In this document: positions 8,687 to 17,158 of the stretch, in pieces | How positions within the stretch are numbered: position 1 is the first letter of the stretch | Layout: every line of letters begins with the position of its first letter | Made by a program: the position numbers and the translations under genes | Source of the DNA: a bacterium | GTDB lineage: Bacteria; SAR324; XYD2-FULL-50-16 | Assembly (NCBI GenBank): GCA_024275165.1 | Contig: JAJRZQ010000012.1 | Location: forward strand, 1-64,000 | DNA: 64,000 bases | Direction of reading: 5' to 3' | Notes under the pieces: model-generated | Seen by the model: the letters and a program-made list of their open reading frames with translations, nothing else | Database searches by the model: none | Told to the model about the DNA's origin: nothing

Positions 8687-10028
8687 GGATTTTCGTCACG
8701 AAGCGGACGCGGTGCTCATGCGCCCTATTTTTGAACGGCCCAAATACTTCTACCCTCTTTTGGGGTTTCTCCTAAGCGTAATCGCTTGGGCAGCTTATTG
8801 TTATTATCTCCAATTCAATCTCGGCTTGGGGGTAACGGGCATGAACCAGCCGGTTAGTTGGGGGTTTTATGTGACCAATTTTGTTTTTTTTATCGGTATC
8901 AGTCATGCGGGAACCCTGATCTCCGCGATTCTTCGCATGACCCAAGCGGAATGGCGACGCCCCATTACCCGCATTGCCGAGATGATCACCGTTGCGGTGC
9001 TGGGCATTGGGGGGATGAATGTTCTTTTGGATCTGGGGCGGATCGACCGGGTTGCCAATGTTTTTATGTATGGCCGCTATCAGTCGCCCCTGCTCTGGGA
9101 TGCCACCAGCATCACCGCTTATATGACCGCCAGCGCGTTGTACCTCTTCATCCCCTTGATTCCCGATATCGCCATCTTGCGCCAACATGCCACGGGGTGG
9201 CGCGGGGGCTTGTACGGGGTGCTTTCTTTGGGGTGGCGGGGAACAGAGCGGCAACAAAAAATCTTAAATCGTTGTATCGGCTTCATGGCCGTGCTGGTGA
9301 TTCCCATTGCCATTTCCGTGCATACCGTGGTGGCCTTTGTTTTTTCCATGACCCTTCAGCCCATGTGGCACTCCACTATTTTTGGGCCCTATTTTGTGGC
9401 AGGGGCGATTTTCAGCGGCTTGGCGGGGTTGATCATCGTCATGGCGGTGCTGCGGTGGGTTTTTCACCTCCAGGATTATCTGCAACCGATTCATTTCAAT
9501 TATTTGGGGCTCTTGCTGCTGGTGATGAGCCTGTTTTGGTTTTATTTTACCTGCGCGGAATACTTAACCGCCTATTTCGGCAACGAGCCCGGCGAAATGC
9601 GGGTATTCTGGTCTAAAATGACGGGAGAGTACGCCGGCTATTTCTGGTTGATGGTGATGTGCAATTTTGTGCTTCCTTTGCCTCTGTTGGTTTGGAGACG
9701 ATTTCGCCAGGTGACCGGCACGGTAATCGCCAGCCTGTTGATCAGCGTCGGCATGTGGCTGGAGCGCTATATCATCATCGTACCCAGCATGGCCAACCCT
9801 CGCGGAGACCTTTTGGAAAAGGGGCATTACACCGCTTCTTATGTGGAATGGAGTCTCATGGCCGGTTGCTTTGCCCTTTTTGTTCTCATTTACCTCTTGT
9901 TCAGCCGCCTCTTCCCTTTAGTTTCGATTTGGGAGGCCCGTGAAGGGCGGGAGAAAACCTTAGAGATCGTTGCCGCAAGGGTAGAGCGCTATAAATTGGG
10001 TGAGGGGCGTTTAAAGGAGGAGCAATGA
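8679..10028 (+). CDS. NrfD/PsrC-family integral membrane quinone subunit
   Basis: 449 aa, very hydrophobic, with about ten membrane spans. It matches the NrfD family in the opening segment GMNQPVSWGFYVTNFVFFIG and in the SVHTVVAFVF block. The length is close to ActC/ActF and longer than the eight-span PsrC proteins. It overlaps the ferredoxin gene start-to-stop, so a 1:1 complex is likely. The family binds and oxidises or reduces quinone at the membrane surface; in some members it is proposed to move protons. The C-terminal tail after the last helix is polar (YKLGEGRLKEEQ). Confidence 0.9.
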   Translation: MDRDFRHEADAVLMRPIFERPKYFYPLLGFLLSVIAWAAYCYYLQFNLGLGVTGMNQPVSWGFYVTNFVFFIGISHAGTLISAILRMTQAEWRRPITRIAEMITVAVLGIGGMNVLLDLGRIDRVANVFMYGRYQSPLLWDATSITAYMTASALYLFIPLIPDIAILRQHATGWRGGLYGVLSLGWRGTERQQKILNRCIGFMAVLVIPIAISVHTVVAFVFSMTLQPMWHSTIFGPYFVAGAIFSGLAGLIIVMAVLRWVFHLQDYLQPIHFNYLGLLLLVMSLFWFYFTCAEYLTAYFGNEPGEMRVFWSKMTGEYAGYFWLMVMCNFVLPLPLLVWRRFRQVTGTVIASLLISVGMWLERYIIIVPSMANPRGDLLEKGHYTASYVEWSLMAGCFALFVLIYLLFSRLFPLVSIWEAREGREKTLEIVAARVERYKLGEGRLKEEQ

Positions 10029-10258
10029 ACGAGCGGCAAATTCAGTTTTTTCAATATTTATTTGTCCTAAGCTTTACCCTTTTCGACCTCGCGGTATTGA
10101 GTTGGATCGGGCGTTTGATCTACATTGCACTGCAACTGAAAGATACGGTCAACGGGAGTTTAGGAATCGCCATTGTGGCGGGTAGCCTGTTTTTGGTTTT
10201 GCTGGGGGTGTTCCACTATCTTTTTTGGGGTTTGAAACGAGCAAAGGAGCAAGTTTGA
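10025..10258 (+). CDS. Small two-span membrane protein of the NrfD complex
   Basis: 77 aa, not recognised as any named family. It has two hydrophobic segments (roughly residues 10-35 and 43-68) and a short basic tail (LKRAKEQV). Its ATG overlaps the NrfD stop as ATGA, and the next gene starts inside its own stop codon, so it is embedded in the operon on both sides. ACIII operons carry small membrane subunits, but I cannot match this one to ActD or another by motif. Probably an accessory subunit stabilising the membrane domain or the cytochrome. Confidence 0.75.
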   Translation: MNERQIQFFQYLFVLSFTLFDLAVLSWIGRLIYIALQLKDTVNGSLGIAIVAGSLFLVLLGVFHYLFWGLKRAKEQV

Positions 10259-11376
10259 AGGCCCTCTGCTTTTTTTTCATTCTCATTTGGCCTTGGGCCT
10301 TGTTGGCCCAAGGCTGGCCGGAACTCCCCCAAAACCCCTTGGAAGGCCAAGCCTTGTTGCGAGAAAAACATTGCCACCAATGTCATGCTATTTTAGGCCA
10401 GGGGGGCAGTGGCGGCCCTGATTTGGGGAGGTTGCAGTACAATCGGAGCTTTTTTTCCATGATGGCGAGGCTCTGGAATCATTTCCCAAGGATGCAGGCG
10501 AGTTATCGAGCCAAGGGCGTCAACTGGCCGCGCTTGAGTCCTAGGGAGATGAACAAGTTGATTGTCTATCTTTACGCGCTCAATTATTTTGATCAAGAGT
10601 CCAACCCTGGCCGAGGGGAGTTGTTGTTTTCGGAAAAAGCCTGCAACCGTTGTCACCGTCTGGGTGGAAAAGGGGGAAGGTTGGGCCCTGCGCTGGATCG
10701 CTATCAAAATGATCTGACCCCCGCTTATCTTGTTGCCGATTTGTGGAACCGTTCCCCTGCCAAGTCCCGCGCCTTTGTAAAGATGCGGATCCAACCGCCT
10801 CAGTTGGGGGGCAATGATGTAACTGATCTTTTAGCCTATATTCAGGCCAAGGGCTTGAGCGAGCCGGCTCCCTTGCGGAAGGCCGGCCTTCCGAATCCAA
10901 AAATGGGGAAGGTGATTTTTCAAAAAAAATGCGCAAATTGCCACCAAAGGGGCCAGAGGGGGATGAATTTGGCCTTCAGCGAGCTGAAGGGGACTCGGTC
11001 TTCGATTCTAGGCCGCCTGTGGAACCTTCCTCAGCATCGACCAGGAAAAAGAGCCGCTTACCCCAAACTGCAAGCAGAAGAAATAGACCCTTTGGCGATG
11101 TATCTTTATTTTCTTTCCTTTGCCGATCAACCGGGCAGGGCCGAGTTGGGCCAACGCCTTGTCATTGAAAAGGGATGCGTTCAGTGCCACCGCTTTCAAG
11201 CCCGACCTCCAGGGAAATTGCCGCAAAACCCCTTGGAATTGCTTTCTCGCATCTGGAATCACGCGCCCCGCATGGCCCGTGCCATGAAGCGGCTCAACCG
11301 CCCATGGCCCCGCTTTGAGCCGGAACAAATGCGTGATCTGCTCGCCTATTTGGGCGAGGTCCAAGCCAGCCGCTAG
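10255..11376 (+). CDS. Four-domain c-type cytochrome with four CxxCH sites
   Basis: 373 aa from TTG 10255. This start is chosen because AAAGGAG sits about 5 bases upstream and the codon overlaps the previous stop (TTTGA); an upstream TTG at 10225 would lie within the previous gene. The N-terminus is a signal peptide (ALCFFFILIWPWALLAQ). The mature protein is four consecutive class I cytochrome-like units, each with one site: CHQCH, CNRCH, CANCH, CVQCH. A recurring pattern of LWN then a proline-rich turn and DLLAYL separates the haem sites, showing internal duplication. It is probably the electron acceptor or donor for the complex. Confidence 0.85.
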   Translation: MKALCFFFILIWPWALLAQGWPELPQNPLEGQALLREKHCHQCHAILGQGGSGGPDLGRLQYNRSFFSMMARLWNHFPRMQASYRAKGVNWPRLSPREMNKLIVYLYALNYFDQESNPGRGELLFSEKACNRCHRLGGKGGRLGPALDRYQNDLTPAYLVADLWNRSPAKSRAFVKMRIQPPQLGGNDVTDLLAYIQAKGLSEPAPLRKAGLPNPKMGKVIFQKKCANCHQRGQRGMNLAFSELKGTRSSILGRLWNLPQHRPGKRAAYPKLQAEEIDPLAMYLYFLSFADQPGRAELGQRLVIEKGCVQCHRFQARPPGKLPQNPLELLSRIWNHAPRMARAMKRLNRPWPRFEPEQMRDLLAYLGEVQASR

Positions 11377-11591
11377 GTTGAAAAGGTCTGCCGGGGCGTT
11401 GAATCAAACCTTTCACAACGGTTTTTTGCGGTCTTTTTTTTGAGCTAGGCCCTTTTGTTTTGCCTGTGCGGGATATAGTTTTTATTTCCTTTGGATAGCT
11501 TTAGAAGGGAACGCTTTTGGCAGCGGAAAAAAAAGAGCAAAGGCTTTTAAAAACAGTTTTTTTCCCCTAGGATGAAGGTGGACTTTCCCCT

Positions 11592-13892
11592 ATGGTGGAT
11601 TTGAAGAGGGATATGCTGACACCGCTTTTATTTATCTATGGCCTCGCTTTTTTGCAGCCGCTGTTCCACCCCTTTGATCGCAAGCGGATCGGTTGGCTCT
11701 TAGCCTTGTTGCCCTTTTTTCTCACTTTGCATTTTATTGATTATATCGAACCCTTAGCCCAGGGGGAGCGGCCCCTTGAATTTTATTCCTGGGTGCCCAG
11801 CATGGGGTTGAACCTTTCTTTTTTTTTAGACCCCTTAAGCCTTCTCTTTGCCTTGTTGATTACGGGGATCGGAACCCTGGTGCTGATCTTTTCTGGAGAA
11901 TATTTAGGAAACGAACCGGAGCAGACCCGATTTTTCGCGGTGCTGTTGTTGTTCATGGGCTCCATGCTCGGTATGATTTTATCGAATAACCTGATCTTGC
12001 TGTTTGTTTTTTGGGAACTCACCAGTTTCGCCTCCTATCTTTTGATCGGCTATTACCACGAGAAACAGGCAGCCCGGGAGGCGGCCTTGCAGGCTTTTGT
12101 GATCACTACCTTGGGAGGGCTGGCCTTATTGGTGGCGGTGATTTTGCTCGGTCAAGTGGTGGGCAGCTATGAGCTGAGCGAGGTCTTAAAGCAAAAAGAG
12201 CTTTTGCAGGCGAGCCCGAAATACCCGGTTATCTTGACTCTCATGGTTTTGGGGAGCTTTACCAAATCAGCGCAGATTCCCTTTCATTTTTGGTTGCCCA
12301 GTGCCATGCAAGCTCCGACCCCGGTGAGCGCCTACCTGCATTCGGCGACCTTGGTCAACGCGGGAGTTTATCTTTTATCCCGCTTTGCTCCCGCTTTGGG
12401 CGGCACCGAGCTTTGGTTTTGGTTTTTGGTGACTGCCGGGGGGGGCACTTTGATTTATGGGGCCTGGATGGCGCTTTTCCAACATGATTTAAAACTGATC
12501 TTGGCCTATTCCACTTTGAGCGTCTTAGGGGCCCTGTTTTTTTTACTGGGCTTGGGGGGGGACGCCGCTATTGGGGCCATGCTGCTTTTGCTCTTTGCCC
12601 ATGCTCTTTACAAGGCGGCCTTGTTTCTCGTTGCCGGGGTGATTGATCATCAAATGAAGACCCGCGACTTGACTCGGCTTGCCGGGTTGGCTAAAAAAAT
12701 GCCCTGGGTCGCTTTTGCCGCTGCCTTGAGCAGTTTGTCTTTTATCGGTTTGCCTCCCTTTTTGGGTTTTTGGGCCAAGGAGGGGGTGTATAGCGCTTTG
12801 CTAGGGCGGGAGGGCGGGGTTCCCCTGTTTATCTTCATCATGAGCGCCAATGTATTGCTGGTCGCCTCCGGGTTGCTGGTCGGTTTTTATCCCTTTTGGC
12901 ATCAATTTAAACAGCACGCGGGACCACGCCACTTAAGGGGCTTGGGCTTTTTGCTCGGCCCTTTGCTGTTGGCTCTTTTTGGGCTGTTTTACGGGGTAGT
13001 GGAAAGCGATTTGCCCCAGAAATTGTTCAATCCCGCGGGTTTGGCCATGGGGCAAGCAGGAACCGCGGTTCAAATCGGGCATTGGCAGGGGGGGACGGAA
13101 TTGTTTTTCAGTGCCCTCACGCTGCTTTTAGGGGGATGCGTTTTTGTTTGGCGGGTCAACTACCTCTCTTTTAGGCCCCACCTGGGCCCCTTGGCGGCCT
13201 TGACCCCTCAGAGGTTGTATTTTACGGGCTTTCAATATTTAAAACGCTTTGCCCTGTGGCTTACAGAGCATATTCAAAACGGTTACTTGCGTTTTTATCT
13301 CTTTGTGTTTTTTCTCGCGCTGCTGCTTTTAGAGGGCTGGGCTTGGCTGCGCCTTTCTGGGGATATCCAACTTGATTTATCGGGTATCAGGGGCTGGGAT
13401 TGGGCCATTGCCTTTCTCATTGCCAGCGCCAGCCTAGCCACCTTGTTTGTGCGCCGTTTTTTGTTTGCCATCTTGTCGCTTTCTGTCGTGGGGGTGGGGG
13501 TGATTTTTCTTTTTGCCTTAAACGGGGCTCCGGATTTAGCTTGTACGCAAATCTTGGTCGAGGCGCAGCTTTTGGTGCTGCTGGTTTTGCTGCTTTCTAA
13601 GTTGCCGCGATATTCTAAGGTTTCCAGCTTTTGGGTGCATTTGAGAGACGGGATTCTTTCTGCCGCCTTTGGTGGTTTGATCACCTTGATCTTGCTCCAA
13701 GCGAAGAGGGAACAACATTTTAGCAGTATCTCCGGATATTTTAAGGCCCATGCCTTAGACCTCGGTAAGGGGGCGAATATGGTCAATGTCATTTTGGTGG
13801 ATTTTCGGGGACTGGATACCTTGGGCGAGATCACGGTACTCACGGTGGCGGGGATTGGGGTTTTTAGCCTGCTTAAATTAAAAATCAAATGA
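11592..13892 (+). CDS. mrpA: Mrp Na+/H+ antiporter subunit A
   Basis: 766 aa. The N-terminal two thirds is NuoL-like (FWELTSFASYLLIGY, FTKSAQIPFHFWLPSAMQAPTPVSAYLHSATLVNAG), and the C-terminal part carries the extra MrpA-specific helices (LNGAPDLACTQILVEAQLLVLL). This is the largest antiporter subunit and contributes to the ion path. The start codon follows a 215-base gap from the cytochrome gene, so the operon may have its own promoter, though none stands out. Its end overlaps mrpB by four bases. It is a typical full-length MrpA with no defects seen. Confidence 0.93.
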   Translation: MVDLKRDMLTPLLFIYGLAFLQPLFHPFDRKRIGWLLALLPFFLTLHFIDYIEPLAQGERPLEFYSWVPSMGLNLSFFLDPLSLLFALLITGIGTLVLIFSGEYLGNEPEQTRFFAVLLLFMGSMLGMILSNNLILLFVFWELTSFASYLLIGYYHEKQAAREAALQAFVITTLGGLALLVAVILLGQVVGSYELSEVLKQKELLQASPKYPVILTLMVLGSFTKSAQIPFHFWLPSAMQAPTPVSAYLHSATLVNAGVYLLSRFAPALGGTELWFWFLVTAGGGTLIYGAWMALFQHDLKLILAYSTLSVLGALFFLLGLGGDAAIGAMLLLLFAHALYKAALFLVAGVIDHQMKTRDLTRLAGLAKKMPWVAFAAALSSLSFIGLPPFLGFWAKEGVYSALLGREGGVPLFIFIMSANVLLVASGLLVGFYPFWHQFKQHAGPRHLRGLGFLLGPLLLALFGLFYGVVESDLPQKLFNPAGLAMGQAGTAVQIGHWQGGTELFFSALTLLLGGCVFVWRVNYLSFRPHLGPLAALTPQRLYFTGFQYLKRFALWLTEHIQNGYLRFYLFVFFLALLLLEGWAWLRLSGDIQLDLSGIRGWDWAIAFLIASASLATLFVRRFLFAILSLSVVGVGVIFLFALNGAPDLACTQILVEAQLLVLLVLLLSKLPRYSKVSSFWVHLRDGILSAAFGGLITLILLQAKREQHFSSISGYFKAHALDLGKGANMVNVILVDFRGLDTLGEITVLTVAGIGVFSLLKLKIK

Positions 13893-14305
13893 ACAACGGC
13901 AAACTCTTAGCCTTAACGGCAAAATACTTTCTTCCTCTGTTGCTCTTTTTTTCCCTCGTTGTATTTTTTCGAGGGCATGATCAACCGGGGGGCGGCTTTA
14001 TCGGGGGCTTGATTGGGGCGGTGGCCTGTACCCTGTTTTTGTTTGGTTACGGTAGCGACAAGGCGAAGTCGCTACTCCCTTTTGATCCCCGTAGCTTAAT
14101 TGGGCTGGGGCTGTTGCTCTCCTTAGGCTCGGCCCTGTGGGGGAGCTATCATAACCAGGGTTTTTTTAAGTCCTTTTGGTACGAGGTGGCCCTACCCGGG
14201 TTGGAACCCTTTAGCGTGGGAACCCCGCAATTTTTTGATCTCGGGGTGTACCTGGTCGTCTTGGGCAGCTTGATGATTATTCTTTTATCCATGTGGGAGG
14301 AGTAA
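13889..14305 (+). CDS. mrpB: Mrp antiporter subunit B
   Basis: 138 aa, usual MrpB length, with four hydrophobic segments. The hallmark FFRGHDQPGGGFIGGLIGA follows the first helix. It overlaps mrpA (ATGA) and its TAA shares a base with the mrpC ATG. Membrane subunit required for assembly of the antiporter. Confidence 0.93.
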   Translation: MNNGKLLALTAKYFLPLLLFFSLVVFFRGHDQPGGGFIGGLIGAVACTLFLFGYGSDKAKSLLPFDPRSLIGLGLLLSLGSALWGSYHNQGFFKSFWYEVALPGLEPFSVGTPQFFDLGVYLVVLGSLMIILLSMWEE

Positions 14306-14631
14306 TGGAAGACCTATTGGCGATTTTAATCGGTCTGCTCTATGCTGCCGGGGTTTACCAGATGTTGCGTCGAAGCATCGTGAAGCTCATTTTAGGTTTA
14401 TTGTTTCTTTCCCACGCCACCAATCTTTTGCTTTTTTATTCCGGCGGCCTGCGGGGGCTCGCCCCGCTCGTAACCGAGGCCGGCAGCGTGATGGACCCTC
14501 TGCCCCAGGCCTTTATCTTAACCGCTATTGTGATCAATTTTGGAATCATCGCTTTTTTTGTTATTCTTCTTTTTCGCGCCTACCAGATCAACCGGGCAGA
14601 AGACTTAGACGAACTCCACAGGACAGAGTGA
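14305..14631 (+). CDS. mrpC: Mrp antiporter subunit C (NuoK-like)
   Basis: 108 aa with three membrane helices, homologous to NuoK. Recognisable segments are LGLLFLSHATNLLLFYSGG and DPLPQAFILTAIVINFGI. I start it at ATG 14305, which overlaps the mrpB stop and has GGGAGGAG just upstream; an in-frame ATG at 14293 lies before that ribosome-binding site. It ends in a TGATG overlap with mrpD. Confidence 0.92.
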   Translation: MEDLLAILIGLLYAAGVYQMLRRSIVKLILGLLFLSHATNLLLFYSGGLRGLAPLVTEAGSVMDPLPQAFILTAIVINFGIIAFFVILLFRAYQINRAEDLDELHRTE

Positions 14632-15815
14632 TGAAAGAAGGAATTTTATTTCCCTTGATCTTACCTCTTTTGATGGCGACTCTTTCTCTCTTGCCTCGCC
14701 GTTGGCGATTTGATCGGGAGTTGATGGCTCTTTTGGGAAATTTGGCCCACCTGGTTTTTTCCCTGCTGTTGTTTTTTCAAATTCGCGCTCATGGGGTGCA
14801 AACGCTGCAAATAGGGGCTTGGCCCGCCCCTTTTGGGATTACTTTGGTTGCCGACCTTTTGAGCGCCAGCATGCTGATTATCACCGGGTTGGTGGGGTTT
14901 TTAATTACCCTGTACAGTTTGGGAAGCCTGGACTCTCTACGCCAGTCCTTTGGTTATTTTCCCCTCTTGCATGTGGTGGTTTTTGGTTGTTCCGGTGTTT
15001 TTGTAGCCGGGGATTTGTTCAATCTTTTTGTCTGGTTCGAGGTCATTTTAATTGCTTCTTTCGTTTTGTTGACTTTGGGCGGGGAACGGGAGCAGATTAT
15101 CGCCGGAGTCAAATATGTGACCCTCAACGGGGTGGCCTCCACCTTTTTTTTGACCGGGATTGGGCTGCTTTACCTACAGATGGGGACTTTAAACCTGGCG
15201 GACCTTTTTGGTAAATTGGCTCAAGTTCCCGCTGGGGGGGTGTTATCACTTACATTGTTGTTTTTATTAATTACTTTTTTAATTAAGGCCGGTTCCTTTC
15301 CCTTTTTCTTCTGGTTGCCGGCCTCCTACCCTACCCCACCAATTGCCGTTTCCGCCTTGTTTGCCGCGCTCTTGACCAAGGTGGGGGTCTATGTCTTGCT
15401 GCGCTTCTTTAGCTTGGTTTTGCTCCCCTCGGGGGTGGTCTTTTCGGGGTTGCTCTCTTGGGCGGCGGGGTTGACCATGGTCTTAGGGGTTTTGGGGGCC
15501 TGGTCGCAGATGGATATTCGGCGTATCCTTTCTTTTCATATTATCAGCCAAATCGGTTATATGTTGATGGGGATTAGTTTTTTGAGTCCCTTGGCCCTCA
15601 GCGGAGCGATTTATTTTATGTTTCATAATATTACGGCAAAGACCAATCTTTTTTTGCTGGGCGGGGTCATTGCCCTCTTGGGGGGGAGCTATCGGCTGGA
15701 ACAATTGGGTGGGCTCTTTCGCTCCTTTGGGCTTTTGGGAACCCTGTTTCTTTTCGCGGCCTTGTCCTTAGCGGGAATACCGCCCTTGGCGGGTTTTTTG
15801 GTAAGTTCACCTTGA
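14631..15815 (+). CDS. mrpD: Mrp antiporter subunit D, 5' part of a frameshifted gene
   Basis: 394 aa as read, against about 490 for normal MrpD. It is NuoN/NuoM-like with the conserved proton-channel segments (LFNLFVWFEVILIASFVLL, KAGSFPFFFWLPASYPTPP). The frame ends abruptly in LAGFLVSSP. Intact MrpD proteins continue AGF-F-GKF-x-LIRAGL, and that sequence exists in the +1 register immediately after a T6 run at 15794-15799: adding one T restores FGKFTLIRAGL. So the gene has lost one T, or the run is a slippage site, or it is a sequencing error. The remaining 113 codons are listed next. Confidence 0.9.
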   Translation: MKEGILFPLILPLLMATLSLLPRRWRFDRELMALLGNLAHLVFSLLLFFQIRAHGVQTLQIGAWPAPFGITLVADLLSASMLIITGLVGFLITLYSLGSLDSLRQSFGYFPLLHVVVFGCSGVFVAGDLFNLFVWFEVILIASFVLLTLGGEREQIIAGVKYVTLNGVASTFFLTGIGLLYLQMGTLNLADLFGKLAQVPAGGVLSLTLLFLLITFLIKAGSFPFFFWLPASYPTPPIAVSALFAALLTKVGVYVLLRFFSLVLLPSGVVFSGLLSWAAGLTMVLGVLGAWSQMDIRRILSFHIISQIGYMLMGISFLSPLALSGAIYFMFHNITAKTNLFLLGGVIALLGGSYRLEQLGGLFRSFGLLGTLFLFAALSLAGIPPLAGFLVSSP

Positions 15816-16138
15816 TTCGCGCCGGTTTGGGGCAGGGGGAGTGGCTTTTGGTGGGGGTCTCGATTGCGGTGAGTCTCTTTACCCTTCTTTCCATGCTGAA
15901 GATTTGGCATTACGCTTTTCTGCAAGCGCATCCCAATCCAAAGCGAGATTTACAGCAGGTCTGGATGGATTTAGGTCAAAAACGCATTTATCTTTTGTTG
16001 CCCATTCTCTGCTTGGCAGGGTTGAACCTCTCCATGGGGCTGTTTGCCGAATTTTTCTTAAATTTGACCGGGCAATTTGCCGAGGAATTGATCCATCCCA
16101 CCGCCTATATTGAAGCGGTACAACGAGGAGGTCTATGA
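15800..16138 (+). pseudogene. mrpD: mrpD, 3' part in the shifted frame
   Basis: It encodes GKFTLIRAGLGQGEWLLV and the last two membrane helices of MrpD, ending just before mrpE (4-base overlap). There is no plausible independent start with a ribosome-binding site; the TTG at 15812 lacks one. The sequence is well conserved up to its end, which argues for a very recent frameshift, for recoding at the T-run, or for an artefact, and against old decay. Full restored length would be about 502 aa. Confidence 0.85.
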
Positions 16139-16491
16139 TCCACTTTGTGCTGACCCTACCCCGCCGCTGTATTCTGCTCTTGCGCTTTATGGTAATCTAT
16201 ACCCTGATGAAATCCAAGGCGAACCTACAGGTTTCAGGCGATATTTTGCGTTTACGGCCCCAGATACGGCCTGGGGTGATTGCCTACCCCCTCGCCTTGC
16301 GGGGGGACTTTGCGATTTTTTTGCTCTCCGCCTTGCTGACCATGATTCCCGCGACCTTGAGCGTGGACCTCTCCGAGGATCGCAAAATTTTATATATCCA
16401 CGGGTTGTATACAGAGGACCGAGATGCGTTTATTCAAGAGGTGCGTCGAGATTTAGAAACCCCCATTGCCGAGTTTTGCCGATTAACCTGA
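16135..16491 (+). CDS. mrpE: Mrp antiporter subunit E
   Basis: 118 aa, short for MrpE (usually about 160) but within the smaller proteobacterial forms. Recognisable features are the N-terminal helix, the RLRPQIRPGVIAYPL region, a helix with MIPATLSVDLSEDRKILYIH and an acidic amphipathic tail. The start is ATG 16135 with GGAGG directly upstream, overlapping the end of mrpD. A different frame stays open across it (16110 onward) but this is only the upstream extension of mrpF. Confidence 0.9.
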   Translation: MIHFVLTLPRRCILLLRFMVIYTLMKSKANLQVSGDILRLRPQIRPGVIAYPLALRGDFAIFLLSALLTMIPATLSVDLSEDRKILYIHGLYTEDRDAFIQEVRRDLETPIAEFCRLT

Positions 16492-16754
16492 GCGAAATCT
16501 TGTTAATCGCGAGCTTTTGGCTGATCTTTATGTCCATCTTGGCCAGCCTAGTCCATCTTTATCAAGGGCCTTTGATCCTGGATCGAGTCAATGCCTTAAA
16601 CCTCTTGGGAAACCTCTCGGTGGCTTTGTTGATCGTACTGGCCTATTATTTTAAGGATGAACTGCTTTTAGAGGCGGCCTTGCTGTTTAATTTGGTGAGT
16701 TTCATCGCGATTGTGGCCATGACCGATTATCTGTTAAAGAGGATGAAGCCATGA
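16476..16754 (+). CDS. mrpF: Mrp antiporter subunit F
   Basis: About 92 aa with three helices. MrpF hallmarks are the segment GPLILDRVNALNLLGNL and VAMTDYLLKR at the C-terminus. The frame is open from 16110, but everything before about 16476 lies over mrpE and does not look like protein. The likely start is TTG 16476 (or CTG 16488), overlapping the mrpE stop. Exact start uncertain. Confidence 0.88.
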   Translation: MPINLSEILLIASFWLIFMSILASLVHLYQGPLILDRVNALNLLGNLSVALLIVLAYYFKDELLLEAALLFNLVSFIAIVAMTDYLLKRMKP

Positions 16755-17083
16755 ATGAGCTGATTTTTGCCGGATTTTGTTTTTTGGGTAGTCTATTTTG
16801 TCTGATCTCCACCTTGGGGCTTTTTCGCTTTCCTGATCTTTACAGTCGCCTGCACGCGGCAGGGATTACTCCTTCTTTGGGTTTGCTCTTTTTGTTGCTT
16901 GCCGGGTTCGGCTTTTTTCCCCTACTTTGGATGGCCGGTTATTTGGTTTTGATGATTACCGTTAATTTTCTCACCAGTCCCTTAACCGCGCATCTAATCG
17001 CCCGAACCGCTTATTTGGCGGGGATCCCTTTAGGGAAAAAGGCCGTGCGGGATGAAGGGCGGTCAAAGCGGAGTTCGCTCTAG
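16751..17083 (+). CDS. mrpG: Mrp antiporter subunit G
   Basis: 110 aa with three helices, matching MrpG/MnhG (STLGLFRFPDLYSRLHAAG, then VNFLTSPLTAHLIARTAY). ATGA overlap with mrpF. Last gene of the mrpABCDEFG operon. About 75 bases follow before the next gene, containing a copy of the short GGAACCTCTG repeat at 17117-17126. Confidence 0.93.
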   Translation: MNELIFAGFCFLGSLFCLISTLGLFRFPDLYSRLHAAGITPSLGLLFLLLAGFGFFPLLWMAGYLVLMITVNFLTSPLTAHLIARTAYLAGIPLGKKAVRDEGRSKRSSL

Positions 17084-17158
17084 CCTTGCTGGATTTTTGG
17101 GTTTGGGTTAGCTTAGGGAACCTCTGGAAAAAGTCTTTTCGCAACCCTTGGAGAAAAA

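Noticed and set aside
11377-11591. Terminator between the cytochrome gene and mrpA
   Set aside because: A GAAAGGT/ACCTTTC pairing exists but has a long loop and no T-tract directly after it; too weak to call.
16110-16475. N-terminal extension of the mrpF frame
   Set aside because: It lies over mrpE in another frame, and its translation is unlike protein; MrpF is normally about 90 aa.
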